Assembly: GCF_000474215.1 (NCBI RefSeq)
Contig: NZ_BAUC01000023.1
Location: forward strand, 1-64,000
Length of the DNA stretch: 64,000 bases
Source of the DNA: Edwardsiella hoshinae NBRC 105699 = ATCC 33379
GTDB taxonomy: Bacteria; Pseudomonadota; Gammaproteobacteria; Enterobacterales; Enterobacteriaceae
Direction: 5' to 3'
Shown one piece after another: positions 48,229-59,684 of the stretch; within the stretch, counting starts at the first letter, position 1, and every line of letters begins with the position of its first letter. Under the pieces are notes generated by a model, which saw only the letters and a program-made list of their open reading frames with translations, searched no databases and was not told where the DNA came from. The translations under genes and the position numbers were made by a program.

Positions 48229-48429
48229 ATGGAAAACGAAATCATCACCGTCGCCTGCCCGACTTGCGGCAAGTCGGTCATCTGGGGGGAACAAAGCCCC
48301 TTTCGCCCTTTCTGTAGCAAACGCTGCCAGTTGATCGATTTGGGCGAGTGGGCCAATGAAGAGAAGCGCATCGCTAGCGAGGCGGAGCATTCCGACAGCG
48401 AGGGCTGGAGCGAGGAGCCGGAGCGTTAA
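48229..48429 (+). CDS. yacG: DNA gyrase inhibitor YacG (zinc-binding)
   Basis: A small zinc protein that binds GyrB and blocks DNA binding by gyrase. The four zinc cysteines are in ACPTCGK and PFCSKRCQ, and [14 protein letters not shown] is nearly identical to E. coli. The acidic tail ([12 protein letters not shown]) is conserved. I start at the ATG at 48229 (66 aa), with GGAG seven bases upstream; the ATG at 48217 would add four residues. It is third in the coaE-zapD-yacG operon and convergent with mutT. Confidence 0.93.
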   Translation: MENEIITVACPTCGKSVIWGEQSPFRPFCSKRCQLIDLGEWANEEKRIASEAEHSDSEGWSEEPER

Positions 48430-48490
48430 GGTAACCGCAGCCGCGTGCCCCCGCCCGCTGCCGCAACGGGGCGCTGGCTTACACACCGGG

Positions 48491-48898
48491 TTATCCTTGA
48501 GCGCGTAGGGCCTCAACGATCGCCCGGTTGGGCGCAGGAAAATCCGCGACACGCAGTGCCTGCTGGTCAACCCAACGCGTCTCCTGCCCCTCACGCCCGC
48601 CCGGCTCTCCTTGCCAGGCACTGACCAAGAAGAAATAGAGTTTCACCCGCCGCTCGCTAAAAGCATGCTCGACACACTGTAACAGGCGCACGCCATCGGC
48701 TTGCGGCACGATCCCGACCTCTTCAAACAACTCGCGCGCCAGTCCCTGTTCGGCGCTCTCCCCTGCCTCGATCTTGCCGCCGGGAAACTCCCATAAACCA
48801 GCAAGGTGACGGCCCGCCTGACGCCGGGCAATAAAAATCTGATGCTGTGCATTGCGGATGATCCCAACGGCGATCTGTAGTGTCTCAGTGTGACTCAC
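48491..48898 (-). CDS. mutT: 8-oxo-dGTP diphosphatase MutT
   Basis: Nudix hydrolase that removes 8-oxo-dGTP from the nucleotide pool. The Nudix box is complete: GGKIEAGES followed by ARELFEEVGI with the expected metal-binding glutamates. The start MSHTETLQIAVGIIRN fits the family; length is 135 aa (E. coli 129). It follows secA in the conserved order secM-secA-mutT, separated by a strong terminator. Confidence 0.95.
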   Translation of the reverse strand: MSHTETLQIAVGIIRNAQHQIFIARRQAGRHLAGLWEFPGGKIEAGESAEQGLARELFEEVGIVPQADGVRLLQCVEHAFSERRVKLYFFLVSAWQGEPGGREGQETRWVDQQALRVADFPAPNRAIVEALRAQG

Positions 48899-48929
48899 GC
48901 ATACGCTCCTCTCTTACGGTTCCCGAGAT

Positions 48930-48961
48930 AAAAAACAGGGAAACGCAATGCGCTTCCCTGT
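48930..48961 (-). terminator. Intrinsic terminator of secA
   Basis: On the minus strand ACAGGGAA-CGC pairs with GCG-TTCCCTGT around a short loop and is followed by TTTTTT. It lies within 60 bases of the secA stop, ahead of mutT. Confidence 0.85.
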
Positions 48962-48989
48962 CGGCGGTCATACGGCTCCGTTCATCGCG

Positions 48990-51698
48990 TTAGGCGGTGA
49001 GGCGGCCATGACACTGCTTATACTTCTTACCCGAGCCGCACGGGCACGGATCGTTACGCCCGATCTTGCGTTCGCCGGTCTGCGCGGCCATCGCCTGAGC
49101 GGCGGCACTCTGATCGTCCAGGTGGCTCAATTGCTGCTGGCGTGCCAGACGCTCGGCCTCTTCTCGACGCTGACGTTCCAGCGCCTCCACCTCTTCCGGC
49201 ATCCGCACCTGCACCTTGCTCAGCACGCTGATCACCTCATACTTGAGGGACTCCAGCATGGCCGAGAACATAGCGAAGGATTCGCGCTTATACTCCTGCT
49301 TGGGATCTTTCTGCGCATAGCCGCGCAGGTGGATCCCTTGGCGCAGGTAGTCCATCGCCGCCAGATGCTCTTTCCACAACGAGTCTAGGGTTTGCAGCAT
49401 GATCCCTTTCTCGAAGTTGCGCATCATATCGCTGCCGACCACCTCTTCTTTCTCTTGGTAGCGCTCAACGGCCATGTTGAGGATACGCTCACGCAGAGTT
49501 TCTTCATGCAGCTCCGGCTCCTTGTCCAGCCAATCGGCGATCGGCAGATCCAGATCGAAGTCCTTGCGCAGGCGCTCCTCCAGCCCCGGCACATCCCACA
49601 TCTCCTCCAGCGACTGCGGCGGAATGTAGTTGTCGATCACCATCTTAAAGACATCTTCACGGATGCTGTTGATGGTATCGACCACATCGCCGCCGTCCAG
49701 CAATTCGTTACGCTGGGTATAGATGGCACGGCGTTGATCGTTCGCCACATCATCGTACTCCAGCAACTGCTTACGAATATCGAAGTTACGGCTTTCCACT
49801 TTGCGCTGAGCATTGGCGATAGCCTTCGTTACCCATGGGTGCTCGATGGCCTCGCCCGGCTTCATCCCCAACTTACGCATCATGTTAGCCACACGATCGG
49901 AGGCGAAGATACGCATCAGCGAGTCTTCCAGTGACAGATAGAAACGGGAAGAGCCCGCATCGCCCTGACGGCCAGAACGCCCACGCAACTGGTTATCGAT
50001 ACGGCGCGATTCGTGACGCTCGGTACCGATGATGTGCAACCCACCGGCGGCTAACACCGCATCGTGCCGCTCCTGCCATGCCGCCTTGATAGCGTCGATC
50101 TGCGCCTGGGTCGGTGCCTCCAGCTCGGCGACTTCAGCCTGCCAGCTTCCCCCCAGCATGATATCGGTACCACGACCGGCCATGTTGGTGGCGATGGTCA
50201 CCGCCCCCGGCTGGCCGGCCTGAGCCACGATATCCGCCTCTTTGGCGTGGAACTTAGCGTTCAACACGTTATGGGCGATGCCGGCCTTCTTCAGCTCATG
50301 GGAGACAGTCTCCGACTTCTCGATCGAGACGGTCCCCACCAGTACTGGCTGCCCGTTGGCGGTGCGTTCGCGAATATCTTCGATGATCGCCGCGATCTTG
50401 TCCTGCTCGGTCATATAGACCAGATCCGGCAGATCCTTACGGATCATCGGGCGGTTGGTCGGCACCACGATGGTGTCCAACTTGTAGATCGAGCTGAATT
50501 CAAAGGCTTCGGTATCGGCGGTTCCCGTCATCCCCGCCAGCTTCTCATACAAACGGAAGTAATTCTGGAAGGTGATGGAAGCCAACGTCTGGTTCTCGTT
50601 CTGGATCTGCACACCTTCTTTGGCTTCCACCGCCTGATGCAAGCCATCGGACCAACGACGCCCCTGCATGGTACGCCCGGTATGCTCATCGACGATGATC
50701 ACTTCGCCCTCTTTGACGATGTAGTCGACGTCGCGGGTAAACAGCGCGTGGGCGCGCAAGGCCGCCGTAACATGGTGCATCAACATGATGTTAGCCGGTG
50801 AGTACAGCGATTCACCTTCAGCCATGATCCCGGCGCCAGCCAGCAACTCTTCGATCAACACCAAACCGCGCTCCGTTAGGTTGACCTGACGGGTCTTTTC
50901 ATCGACAGAATAGTGACCGTCGCCCTGGAAGGTATCGGAATCCTCCTTCTCCTGGCGCTTCAGGTGCGGGATCAGCTTGTCGACCTTGATATACAACTCG
51001 GAGCTGTCCTCGGCGGGGCCGGAGATGATCAGCGGGGTACGTGCCTCATCGATCAAGATGGAGTCCACCTCATCCACCAGCGCATAGTGCAGCTTACGTT
51101 GAACGCGCTCTTCCGGGCTGAACGCCATGTTATCGCGCAGGTAGTCAAAACCGTACTCGTTGTTGGTGCCGTAAGTGATGTCGGCGGCATAGGCGGCACG
51201 TTTGGCCGGCGCGGCCATCCCCGGCAGGTTGATGCCGACGCTCAGGCCGAGAAACTCGAACAACGGACGGTTATTTTCGGCGTCACGCTGTGCCAGGTAG
51301 TCGTTGACCGTCACCACATGCACCCCTTTACCGGTCAGGGCATTCAGGTAGGCCGGCAGGGTCGCGGTCAGGGTCTTACCTTCACCGGTACGCATCTCGG
51401 CGATGCAGCGCTCGTTCAACACCATGCCGCCCAGCAACTGCACATCGAAGTGGCGCATACCGAATACGCGCTTACTGGCCTCGCGCACGGTGGCGAAGGC
51501 CTCCGGTAGCAGGCTTTCCAGCGTGGCGCCTTGCGCCAAACGCTCACGAAACTCGGCGGTCTTGCCCTTGAGCTGCTCGTCGCTGAGTTGCTCCATCTCT
51601 GGCTCCATGCGATTGATCTGTTCGACCACTTTACGCATGCGACGCAGGGTACGATCGTTACGGCTGCCAAAAACCTTAGTCAATAATTTAATTAACAT
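48990..51698 (-). CDS. secA: Preprotein translocase ATPase SecA
   Basis: Motor that drives proteins through SecYEG. The 902-aa protein (E. coli 901) has Walker [17 protein letters not shown], the DEAD-like Walker [17 protein letters not shown], the preprotein-binding domain, the second nucleotide-binding fold ([31 protein letters not shown]) and the C-terminal zinc motif [16 protein letters not shown]. The ATG at 51698 gives [16 protein letters not shown] as in E. coli; the frame extends to 51725. Expression should be controlled by SecM translation; a hairpin sits just upstream of the ribosome-binding site. Confidence 0.98.
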   Translation of the reverse strand: MLIKLLTKVFGSRNDRTLRRMRKVVEQINRMEPEMEQLSDEQLKGKTAEFRERLAQGATLESLLPEAFATVREASKRVFGMRHFDVQLLGGMVLNERCIAEMRTGEGKTLTATLPAYLNALTGKGVHVVTVNDYLAQRDAENNRPLFEFLGLSVGINLPGMAAPAKRAAYAADITYGTNNEYGFDYLRDNMAFSPEERVQRKLHYALVDEVDSILIDEARTPLIISGPAEDSSELYIKVDKLIPHLKRQEKEDSDTFQGDGHYSVDEKTRQVNLTERGLVLIEELLAGAGIMAEGESLYSPANIMLMHHVTAALRAHALFTRDVDYIVKEGEVIIVDEHTGRTMQGRRWSDGLHQAVEAKEGVQIQNENQTLASITFQNYFRLYEKLAGMTGTADTEAFEFSSIYKLDTIVVPTNRPMIRKDLPDLVYMTEQDKIAAIIEDIRERTANGQPVLVGTVSIEKSETVSHELKKAGIAHNVLNAKFHAKEADIVAQAGQPGAVTIATNMAGRGTDIMLGGSWQAEVAELEAPTQAQIDAIKAAWQERHDAVLAAGGLHIIGTERHESRRIDNQLRGRSGRQGDAGSSRFYLSLEDSLMRIFASDRVANMMRKLGMKPGEAIEHPWVTKAIANAQRKVESRNFDIRKQLLEYDDVANDQRRAIYTQRNELLDGGDVVDTINSIREDVFKMVIDNYIPPQSLEEMWDVPGLEERLRKDFDLDLPIADWLDKEPELHEETLRERILNMAVERYQEKEEVVGSDMMRNFEKGIMLQTLDSLWKEHLAAMDYLRQGIHLRGYAQKDPKQEYKRESFAMFSAMLESLKYEVISVLSKVQVRMPEEVEALERQRREEAERLARQQQLSHLDDQSAAAQAMAAQTGERKIGRNDPCPCGSGKKYKQCHGRLTA

Positions 51699-51716
51699 AA
51701 TTATGTAATCTCTCAT

Positions 51717-51734
51717 GGGCAGCATCGGCTGCCC
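51717..51734 (-). promoter_or_regulatory. Hairpin in the secM-secA intergenic region
   Basis: GGGCAGC and GCTGCCC form a 7-base stem with a 4-base loop, ending about 10 bases before the secA ribosome-binding site. In E. coli this region folds to hide the secA site until SecM stalls; a longer competing fold may exist here. Confidence 0.55.
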
Positions 51735-51772
51735 GGGTCAAAATAGGACAAAAAGAAACGCAAGAAATTAAA

Positions 51773-52264
51773 TTAGACGGCGACGCCGGGGCCTGCCCGG
51801 ATCCCTTGGATACGGGCCAGCCAGAGCGCGGGAAGCGGCATCGTAGGCTGCACCGTATAACGGGGCAGCATCTGACGACGGGGCGGCGCATAACGTGGCG
51901 GTTGACGGGTCAGCAGCGAACTAAGCGATGAGAGCAATACCAGATGCTGACACTGCTGTTCGGGTGATAGGCTACGGAGCGCGATGCAAGGCGTGCTCAG
52001 TTGGCGAATGGCGATGCGCAGGGCGTATTGATGCCAGTAGTCGACGCCATGCCCCCGCCGCTTGCCGGAGAACAATTGCAGCGTAGCGTGGCTATGGTGT
52101 GCGGCGATCAGGCGCTGGAGCGTGATGGTCTGGGCCGAAGGGCGTGGCTGCTCGGCATTGGCCCATGACGGCACGCCAAGCGTCGCCGCCACCATCCCCC
52201 ACAGGAGATGCGGCCAAAAATAACGTCTGCCAAACTGTCGCCAACGCTTTAGAATAGCAATCAC
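51773..52264 (-). CDS. secM: SecM, secretion monitor with a divergent arrest peptide
   Basis: Nascent SecM stalls the ribosome when export is slow and so exposes the secA start site. The N-terminus (LKRWRQFGRRYFWPHLLWGMVAATLGVPSWANA) reads as the long basic SecM signal peptide, and VDYWHQYALRIAIRQLS matches E. coli. The stall motif ends WLARIQGIRAGP: Trp148, Gly154, Ile155, Arg156, Ala157, Gly158 and Pro159 align, but the position of E. coli Phe150 is Pro143. I start at the GTG at 52264 (163 aa) because it matches E. coli MSGILTRWRQFG; a longer frame reaches 52381. Four residues (GVAV) follow the last Pro. Confidence 0.9.
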   Translation of the reverse strand: MIAILKRWRQFGRRYFWPHLLWGMVAATLGVPSWANAEQPRPSAQTITLQRLIAAHHSHATLQLFSGKRRGHGVDYWHQYALRIAIRQLSTPCIALRSLSPEQQCQHLVLLSSLSSLLTRQPPRYAPPRRQMLPRYTVQPTMPLPALWLARIQGIRAGPGVAV

Positions 52265-52310
52265 ATGCCGTACCGAATCAATAGCCCTATATAGCCGCGG
52301 AGCCGTATTT

Positions 52311-52847
52311 ATGCGTGATAGTCGCCCACAATCCCTGGATACCCTGCTGGATGACAATGCCGCCGCCGACGGCATCCTCAAAAACGTTCAGCAACGCGCA
52401 GTGGCATTACTCCGACTCGATCGGGCAGTACAAGCCCTGTTGCCGACGCCGCTACAGCCGTTCTGCCGCGTCGCTAACTTTCGCCAGGGCGTTCTGGTGT
52501 TGGAAGTGGCTAACGCCAGTTGGCTGATGCGTCTACGCTATGAGCAGAGCCGCCTACTTTCCGCACTCAGGGCTGAGATTTTACCATCATTGTCATCGAT
52601 CGACACCAGGATTAATCCCGACCTGATGCGCCAATGTGGGAAAAATGCACAATCGGACGCCACGCCATGCCAGGCGAAGGAACCCGAAACAGTGATGATG
52701 CGGACGTTGAGTACTGAGAGCGCGCAGCAGCTACGTTGGTTGGCGAGCCAAAGCCCGGAGGGATTACGCAAGAAATTGGAACGACTGGCTGCATTGGCCG
52801 GAGAGAGTACCGACGCAACCAGTCGCAATAAGAACCGCCGCTCCTGA
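52311..52847 (+). CDS. DUF721/DciA-like protein
   Basis: A 178-aa protein with the DUF721 domain in its N-terminal 100 residues (SLDTLLDDNAAADGILKNVQQRA, VANFRQGVLVLEVANASWLMRLRYEQ in parts). The family includes DciA, a helicase-operating factor in bacteria without the phage-derived DnaC loader. The C-terminal 70 residues are polar and unconserved. It is divergent from secM and convergent with lpxC; E. coli has no gene here. Related enterobacteria carry such proteins, but whether they act in replication is not established. Function is uncertain. Confidence 0.8.
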   Translation: MRDSRPQSLDTLLDDNAAADGILKNVQQRAVALLRLDRAVQALLPTPLQPFCRVANFRQGVLVLEVANASWLMRLRYEQSRLLSALRAEILPSLSSIDTRINPDLMRQCGKNAQSDATPCQAKEPETVMMRTLSTESAQQLRWLASQSPEGLRKKLERLAALAGESTDATSRNKNRRS

Positions 52848-52857
52848 GGGAAACCCG

Positions 52858-53793
<936 letters not shown>

Positions 53794-53880
53794 TTATCCG
53801 TCCAACCACCTCTAAATGATAATGACTATACATTAAAGGTGGCGAGACAGTTTAGCACAAAGAGCGGAGTTCCCCAATAC

Positions 53881-55041
53881 TCAATCGGCCTGCTTACGCA
53901 GGAAGGCCGGAATATCCAGGTAATCGTCAGACTCTTTACCACTCGGCACGCTCTGATCGTTAACGACCTTCGCCGCAGCCGGCTTGCTCTCCTGCGGCAA
54001 CGGCGACAAACCGTGCTGCTGGTAGCGCTGGTCGATCACCGGTTGTTGTCCCTGCTTATTGGACACCAAGGTGATCTCCGGACGCTTGTCCATGCCGATA
54101 CCGGTCGCCACGACGGTTACGCGCAGCTCATCATTCATATCTGGATCAAGTGAGGTCCCGATCACCACCGTGGCGTTGTCCGAGGCGAAGGCGCGAATGG
54201 TATTACCCACGGTCTCAAACTCATCCAGACGCAAGTCAAAGCCGGCGGTGATGTTGACCAGTACGCCGCGCGCGCCTGACAGGTCGATATCTTCCAACAG
54301 CGGTGAAGAGATGGCCATCTCGGCCGCTTCTTCAGCACGATCTTCCCCGTTAGCCATACCGGATCCCATCATGGCGTAGCCCATCTCGGACATCACGGTA
54401 CGTACGTCGGCAAAGTCGACGTTCATCAGCCCCGGACGGGTGATCAGCTCGGCGATACCCTGCACCGCACCTTTCAGCACATCGTTAGCCGCCCCGAACG
54501 CGTCCAGTAACGAGATGCCGCGCCCCAACACTTTGAGCAGCTTGTCGTTAGGAATGGTGATCAGCGAGTCAACGTGCTTGGACAGCTCGGCGATCCCCTG
54601 CTCAGCAAAGGCCATACGGCGTTTACCTTCGAAATTAAACGGCTTGGTGACCACGGCGACCGTCAGGATACCCAGCTCTTTCGCCACTTCCGCCACCACC
54701 GGTGCCGCACCGGTACCCGTACCGCCGCCCATACCGGCAGCGATGAAGACCATATCAGCGCCATCCAACGCTGAGCGCAGCGCTTCGCGATCCTCTTCCG
54801 CCGCGTTACGTCCGACTTCCGGATTGGCGCCCGCGCCCAGTCCTTTAGTAATACCGCTACCGATCTGGATAGTCTGGCCAACGGCCGTCTTACGCAGAGC
54901 CTGCGCATCGGTATTCACCGCAAAAAATTCAACACCTTCGATACGCTCACGTACCATGTGTTCAACGGCGTTACCACCGCCACCGCCGACGCCGATGACT
55001 TTAATCACCGCGTCATTGGTTAATTCCATTGGTTCAAACAT
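53881..55041 (-). CDS. ftsZ: Cell division GTPase FtsZ
   Basis: Tubulin-like protein that forms the Z ring. It shows the GTP-binding motif [30 protein letters not shown] at the start, the T7 loop region [15 protein letters not shown], and a long linker before the conserved C-terminal peptide [15 protein letters not shown], which binds FtsA, ZipA, ZapD and MinC. The ATG at 55041 gives [14 protein letters not shown] and 386 aa (E. coli 383). It lies 69 bases after ftsA. Confidence 0.98.
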   Translation of the reverse strand: MFEPMELTNDAVIKVIGVGGGGGNAVEHMVRERIEGVEFFAVNTDAQALRKTAVGQTIQIGSGITKGLGAGANPEVGRNAAEEDREALRSALDGADMVFIAAGMGGGTGTGAAPVVAEVAKELGILTVAVVTKPFNFEGKRRMAFAEQGIAELSKHVDSLITIPNDKLLKVLGRGISLLDAFGAANDVLKGAVQGIAELITRPGLMNVDFADVRTVMSEMGYAMMGSGMANGEDRAEEAAEMAISSPLLEDIDLSGARGVLVNITAGFDLRLDEFETVGNTIRAFASDNATVVIGTSLDPDMNDELRVTVVATGIGMDKRPEITLVSNKQGQQPVIDQRYQQHGLSPLPQESKPAAAKVVNDQSVPSGKESDDYLDIPAFLRKQAD

Positions 55042-55110
55042 AGTTTCTCTCCGTCTTGTGCCTGTCGCTGCGGAATCATTAACGCGTAGAATGATCCCTT
55101 TTTTCAAACA

Positions 55111-56367
55111 TTAAAACTCTTTTCTCAACCAGCCATTGATTTTCTTAAACCAATTGCCAACTGAGGCACGCTTTTCGACTTCAGCCTCACCGCTCAGATG
55201 AGTCTCTTTGCCGTAATGTAACAACCCAACCGCCGTGGAATAGTACGGCGCCTGAGCGTAATCCGTCAGGCCCGTGATGTTCAACGGCTGCCCGATACGC
55301 ACCTGGGTATGGAATACGCGCTGGGCGCATTCAGCCAATCCCTCGATCTGCGCGGCGCCACCGGTCAGCACAATCCCCGCCGCCAAGTGATGCTTCACGC
55401 CCTGTTGACGCAACTGCTCCTGTAACTGCAACAGCTCATCGTTCACCAGGTTCAACAACTCGGCATAACGCGGTTCGATCACCTCGGCCAATGTCTGACG
55501 CTGTAGGCTACGCGGCGGGCGTCCCCCCACACTCGGCACCTCGACACTTTCGTCTTTGCTTACCAGTGAGCCGAGAGCGCAGCCATAGCGCACCTTAATC
55601 GCCTCGGCATCCGTCGGGGGAGTACCGAAGGCATAGGCGATATCACTGGTTACCACGTTGCCCGCGTAAGGGATCACCTTAGTATGACGCAAGGCTCCGC
55701 CGGTATAGACCGCCATATCCATGGTGCCGCCGCCGATATCGACCACGCAGACCCCGAGCTCGCGCTCATCCTCGGTCAAGACCGCATAGCTGGAGGCCAG
55801 GCCGGCGAAAATCAGCTGATCGACCTTTAGCCCACAGCGCTCCACCGCCTTAACAATATTTTTCGCCATATCATTATGACAGGTAATCAGGTGGACCTTG
55901 GCTTGCATACGCACGCCAGACAGTCCCACCGGATTTTTAATTCCTTCCTGATAATCAATGGCGTATTCCTGCGGAATCACATGTAAAACGCGGTGTTCGT
56001 CGCGGACACGCACCGATTTTGCGGTATGCACCACGTTTTCCACGTCTTCCTGGGTGACCTCCTCCTCTGAGATCGGCACCATACCGATCTCGTTCTGGCA
56101 ACTGATGTGCTTGCCGGAGAGCGCCAGATACACCGACGAGATCTGGCAATCGGCCATCAGCTCAGCCTGATCGATGGTACGCTGCACGCATTTTACCACC
56201 GACTCCAAATCGTTAACGCCGCCCTTATCCATGCCGCGTGATGGGCAACTGCCCACGCCGATAATATTGACCATGCCATCGGGCAGAACCTCCCCTACCA
56301 GCGCAGCGACTTTTGCCGTACCGATCTCCAGCCCAACTACCAGTTTTCTGTCCGTCGACTTGATCAT
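55111..56367 (-). CDS. ftsA: Cell division protein FtsA
   Basis: Actin-like ATPase that tethers FtsZ to the membrane and recruits the divisome. It is 418 aa (E. coli 420). The start [25 protein letters not shown] carries the phosphate-binding loop, [19 protein letters not shown] the second phosphate loop, and [13 protein letters not shown] the adenosine motif. The C-terminal amphipathic helix ([15 protein letters not shown]) is the membrane-targeting sequence. The start overlaps the ftsQ stop by 4 bases. Confidence 0.98.
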   Translation of the reverse strand: MIKSTDRKLVVGLEIGTAKVAALVGEVLPDGMVNIIGVGSCPSRGMDKGGVNDLESVVKCVQRTIDQAELMADCQISSVYLALSGKHISCQNEIGMVPISEEEVTQEDVENVVHTAKSVRVRDEHRVLHVIPQEYAIDYQEGIKNPVGLSGVRMQAKVHLITCHNDMAKNIVKAVERCGLKVDQLIFAGLASSYAVLTEDERELGVCVVDIGGGTMDMAVYTGGALRHTKVIPYAGNVVTSDIAYAFGTPPTDAEAIKVRYGCALGSLVSKDESVEVPSVGGRPPRSLQRQTLAEVIEPRYAELLNLVNDELLQLQEQLRQQGVKHHLAAGIVLTGGAAQIEGLAECAQRVFHTQVRIGQPLNITGLTDYAQAPYYSTAVGLLHYGKETHLSGEAEVEKRASVGNWFKKINGWLRKEF

Positions 56368-57227
56368 TGTTGTTTAGCCTGTGCCTGATTCTGTTGCTGA
56401 TTCTGTTGCTGATTCGCACCGGACGGCGGCGTATCGCTGTACGCCGGCGCCCAGCCTACCGCAGCGCCACTGTCATAACGCAGATCCACATAACTGATAC
56501 GCTGATGCGTGGCCTCGGCCTGCTGTTGCAATGCCGGGTAAAGCTCCTCGAAGCGAGCCAAGCGACCGGCGACATCCTCGCGGCCCAACTCCAAGCGAAT
56601 GTCGTCGGCCAACCCCAGTTGCCAGGAGTGACGCGCGCTCATCGCTACCATTTTCAGCGTAAAGTTATCTTTCGCCAGCGTCTTGCTCATCGCGCGATAA
56701 CCTTCCAGGACATCCATTTCACTGCCCTCCGGCCCATACAACAACGGCAATGGCTGTTTGCCGGTTCTATCGGCCGGAACGCTGAATGACTTGCCCTCGT
56801 TATCCACCAACCGCAAGTCATTCCAACGCGCCACAGGGACATACTCCACCACGTGGATTTTCAGCTCATTCGGCCACTGCTTGCGCACGCTGGCCTGCTT
56901 GATCCACGGTAAACGCTCAATCTGCTGCTGGATCACATCCACATTCTGGGTCATGAAGGTCCCCGGTGGGCCCAGCGCCAGAATGGCCTGGCGAATATCA
57001 TCGTTACGCGTAAAGTGACGCTCTCCGGTCACCACGAGCTTGGACATCGGCATCCGACTGGCATCTTTCATCCAGTTGACCACCATCCACCCTCCCGAGG
57101 CGATAGCCGCCAATACCAACAGCAGAAACACCATCCCAGCCAGACGCATCCCGTTGCTACGCCGCAGCGCGTTACGGCTACGGGGCGAGCCGCTCGGCTC
57201 ACGCGAATTCAGGGCTGCCTGAGACAT
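56364..57227 (-). CDS. ftsQ: Cell division protein FtsQ
   Basis: Bitopic membrane protein linking early and late divisome proteins. There is a cytoplasmic tail (1-27), one membrane helix ([20 protein letters not shown], about 27-46), a POTRA domain (about 60-130) and a beta domain. The last 16 residues ([16 protein letters not shown]) are a Gln/Asn-rich tail encoded by imperfect 12-base tandem repeats. Length is 287 aa against 276 in E. coli. It lies 1 base after ddlB and overlaps ftsA by 4 bases. Confidence 0.97.
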   Translation of the reverse strand: MSQAALNSREPSGSPRSRNALRRSNGMRLAGMVFLLLVLAAIASGGWMVVNWMKDASRMPMSKLVVTGERHFTRNDDIRQAILALGPPGTFMTQNVDVIQQQIERLPWIKQASVRKQWPNELKIHVVEYVPVARWNDLRLVDNEGKSFSVPADRTGKQPLPLLYGPEGSEMDVLEGYRAMSKTLAKDNFTLKMVAMSARHSWQLGLADDIRLELGREDVAGRLARFEELYPALQQQAEATHQRISYVDLRYDSGAAVGWAPAYSDTPPSGANQQQNQQQNQAQAKQQ

Positions 57228-57228
57228 A

Positions 57229-58152
57229 TCAATCCGCTAACTCCAAAATGCGTACCACCAATTGCGAGAAACTGATCCCGGCTTGACGCGCCGCCATCGG
57301 TACCAGACTGTGGCTGGTCATGCCCGGTGCTGTATTGACCTCCAGGAGGCAAAATTGACCGGACTCGTCCTGCATCACATCCACCCGGCCCCAGCCGCTA
57401 CAGCCTAACGCCTGGTAGGCCCGCTTCACCAACGCCGCCAACGCCTGTTCCTGCTCGGCGCTCAAGCCGCTGGGGCAGAAGTATTCGGTCTTATCCGACA
57501 GGTACTTGGCCTCATAATCATAGAATTCCCCCGCCGCTTTGATACGGATCGACGGTAAAATTTCATCGCCGATAAACGCCACGGTATACTCCGGCCCCAC
57601 CAGACACTTCTCGATCAGGATCTCGTCGTCGTGACGCAACGCCTCGACCAGCGCTGGGTCGAACTCGCACGGCTCGCTCACCTTGCTCATCCCTACGCTG
57701 GAGCCTTCGCGGCTTGGTTTGACGATCAGCGGCAGTCCGAGATCGTTGATCGCACGCAGTGTATCCATGGTCAGTCCTTCATCGAACTGCTCACGGCTGA
57801 TCGCCACATAGGGAGCGACCGGCAGTCCCGCCGCCTGCCACACCTGTTTAGAGCGTAGCTTATCCATGGTTAATGCCGAGGCCATTACGCCACTACCGGT
57901 GTAAGGCAATTGCAAAAACTCCAGCACCCCCTGTAGGGTGCCGTCCTCGCCGCCACGTCCGTGCAACGCGATAAAGACGCGTGTAAAACCGGCGTCACGC
58001 AATTGTGTTGCAGGGAAGGCGCGCGTATCAACCGGATAAGCATCGATCCCGGCCTGTTTCAGACCATTCACTACTGCCTGGCCCGATTCGAGCGAGACCT
58101 CACGTTCTGCCGAGGTGCCGCCCAGCAATACCGCTACTTTTTCCGCCATCAT
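57229..58152 (-). CDS. ddlB: D-alanine-D-alanine ligase B
   Basis: ATP-grasp enzyme that joins two D-alanines for peptidoglycan precursors. Family motifs include [66 protein letters not shown] and [14 protein letters not shown]. Two adjacent ATG codons (58152 and 58149) could serve; the second gives 306 aa, exactly the E. coli length. It begins 3 bases after murC and runs into ftsQ. Confidence 0.97.
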   Translation of the reverse strand: MMAEKVAVLLGGTSAEREVSLESGQAVVNGLKQAGIDAYPVDTRAFPATQLRDAGFTRVFIALHGRGGEDGTLQGVLEFLQLPYTGSGVMASALTMDKLRSKQVWQAAGLPVAPYVAISREQFDEGLTMDTLRAINDLGLPLIVKPSREGSSVGMSKVSEPCEFDPALVEALRHDDEILIEKCLVGPEYTVAFIGDEILPSIRIKAAGEFYDYEAKYLSDKTEYFCPSGLSAEQEQALAALVKRAYQALGCSGWGRVDVMQDESGQFCLLEVNTAPGMTSHSLVPMAARQAGISFSQLVVRILELAD

Positions 58153-58155
58153 CGC

Positions 58156-59619
58156 TTACTCCGTTGTCGAGGACGGTTGCAGGCGACATTCCGCCAACAC
58201 ACGCGCCACGCGGCCAATATTGCCGGCGCCCTGGGTCAGGATCAGATCGCCGTCTTGTAGGAACTGGGCTAACACCTGTGCCAGGGTTGCCGGCTCCGAG
58301 ACCAGCACCGGATCCAGCTTGCCACGTCCACGAATGGTGCGGCACAGCGAACGGCTATCCGCCCCCGGGATCGGACTTTCTCCCGCCGGATAGACATCCA
58401 GCATCAGTAACACATCCACCTGCGACAGCACGTTGGCGAAGTCATCGTACAGATCACGAGTACGGGTAAAACGGTGTGGCTGGAACACCATCACCAAGCG
58501 CCGCTCCGGCCAACCGGCACGCGCCGCCTTGATGGTCGCCTCCACTTCGGTCGGATGATGGCCATAATCATCCACCAACATCACCTGTCCCGGCTGATTA
58601 TTGACATGTTGTAGGCTGAACTCCCCCAGAAAATCGAAACGGCGCCCAGTGCCTTGGAACCCGCTCAGCGCCCGCAGGATCGCCTCATCATCGATGCCCT
58701 CTTCCATCGCCACGGCGGCGGCGGCGGCGGCGTTCAGCGCATTGTGGCGTCCCGGCGCATTTAGGGTCACCGCCAAACGTGGACGATCCTGGCGACAGAG
58801 GAAGAAGCTCCCCTGCGCCCCATGCTGGCGGTACTCCTCAATGCGAACATCCGCATCCTCGCTGAAGCCATAAGTCGTCACGTGACGTCCGACGCGCGGC
58901 AGCAACTCACGGATCACCGGATCATCGATACACAATACCGCTCGACCGTAGAAGGGCAGGTTGTGCAGGAAATTGATAAAGGTCTGTTTCAGATTTTCGA
59001 AGTCGCCATGATACGTATCCATATGGTCGGCTTCGATGTTGGTGACGATCGCCACCATCGGTTGCAGATGGAGGAAAGAGGCATCACTCTCATCGGCCTC
59101 GGCGATCAGATATCGGCTAGATCCGAGGCGCGCGTGTGTCCCCGCCGCTTTCACCAAACCGCCATTAACAAAGGTCGGATCCAGCCCCGCCTCAGCATAA
59201 ATACTGGCCACCATCGCCGTGGTGGTGGTCTTACCGTGAGTACCGGCGATCGCGATACCGTGGCGGAAACGCATCAGCTCAGCCAACATCTCGGCACGGC
59301 GGATCACCGGAATGCGAGCCTCTCGGGCGGCAATGATTTCCGGATTGTCGGCGGCGATAGCGGTGGAGACCACCACCACGCTGGCATCACGCACATTCTC
59401 AGGGCGGTGATTAAAATAGATCTGCGCACCCAGTTCGCTCAGTTGTTGCGTCACCGCGTTCGGGGCCAGATCGGAACCGCTGATTTGGTATCCCTCGTTA
59501 GCCAGCACCTCCGCAATGCCCCCCATACCGGCGCCGCCGATACCGACAAAGTGTATGTGGCGAACACGCCCCATCTCGGGCACCATGGTACGCAGTTTGG
59601 CAAGCTGTTGAGTATTCAC
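58156..59619 (-). CDS. murC: UDP-N-acetylmuramate-L-alanine ligase
   Basis: Adds L-alanine to UDP-MurNAc. The Rossmann start [24 protein letters not shown] (in parts), the ATP loop [40 protein letters not shown] and the C-terminal [15 protein letters not shown] are all present. I start at the GTG at 59619 (NTQQLAKLR), which aligns with E. coli ATGAATACACAA; a GTG at 59631 is four codons upstream. The product is 487 aa (E. coli 491). The open frame to 59790 overlaps murG and is not conserved. Confidence 0.96.
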   Translation of the reverse strand: MNTQQLAKLRTMVPEMGRVRHIHFVGIGGAGMGGIAEVLANEGYQISGSDLAPNAVTQQLSELGAQIYFNHRPENVRDASVVVVSTAIAADNPEIIAAREARIPVIRRAEMLAELMRFRHGIAIAGTHGKTTTTAMVASIYAEAGLDPTFVNGGLVKAAGTHARLGSSRYLIAEADESDASFLHLQPMVAIVTNIEADHMDTYHGDFENLKQTFINFLHNLPFYGRAVLCIDDPVIRELLPRVGRHVTTYGFSEDADVRIEEYRQHGAQGSFFLCRQDRPRLAVTLNAPGRHNALNAAAAAAVAMEEGIDDEAILRALSGFQGTGRRFDFLGEFSLQHVNNQPGQVMLVDDYGHHPTEVEATIKAARAGWPERRLVMVFQPHRFTRTRDLYDDFANVLSQVDVLLMLDVYPAGESPIPGADSRSLCRTIRGRGKLDPVLVSEPATLAQVLAQFLQDGDLILTQGAGNIGRVARVLAECRLQPSSTTE

Positions 59620-59684
59620 TGTCTTATTCACTGTAATCCATTTTGACTTTATCCGAGCCGGCTCGCCGTCCCGGTTGCGATTAA

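Noticed and set aside
58822-59646. A 274-codon plus-strand frame opposite murC
   Set aside because: Antisense shadow of murC with His/Arg-rich composition and no domain.
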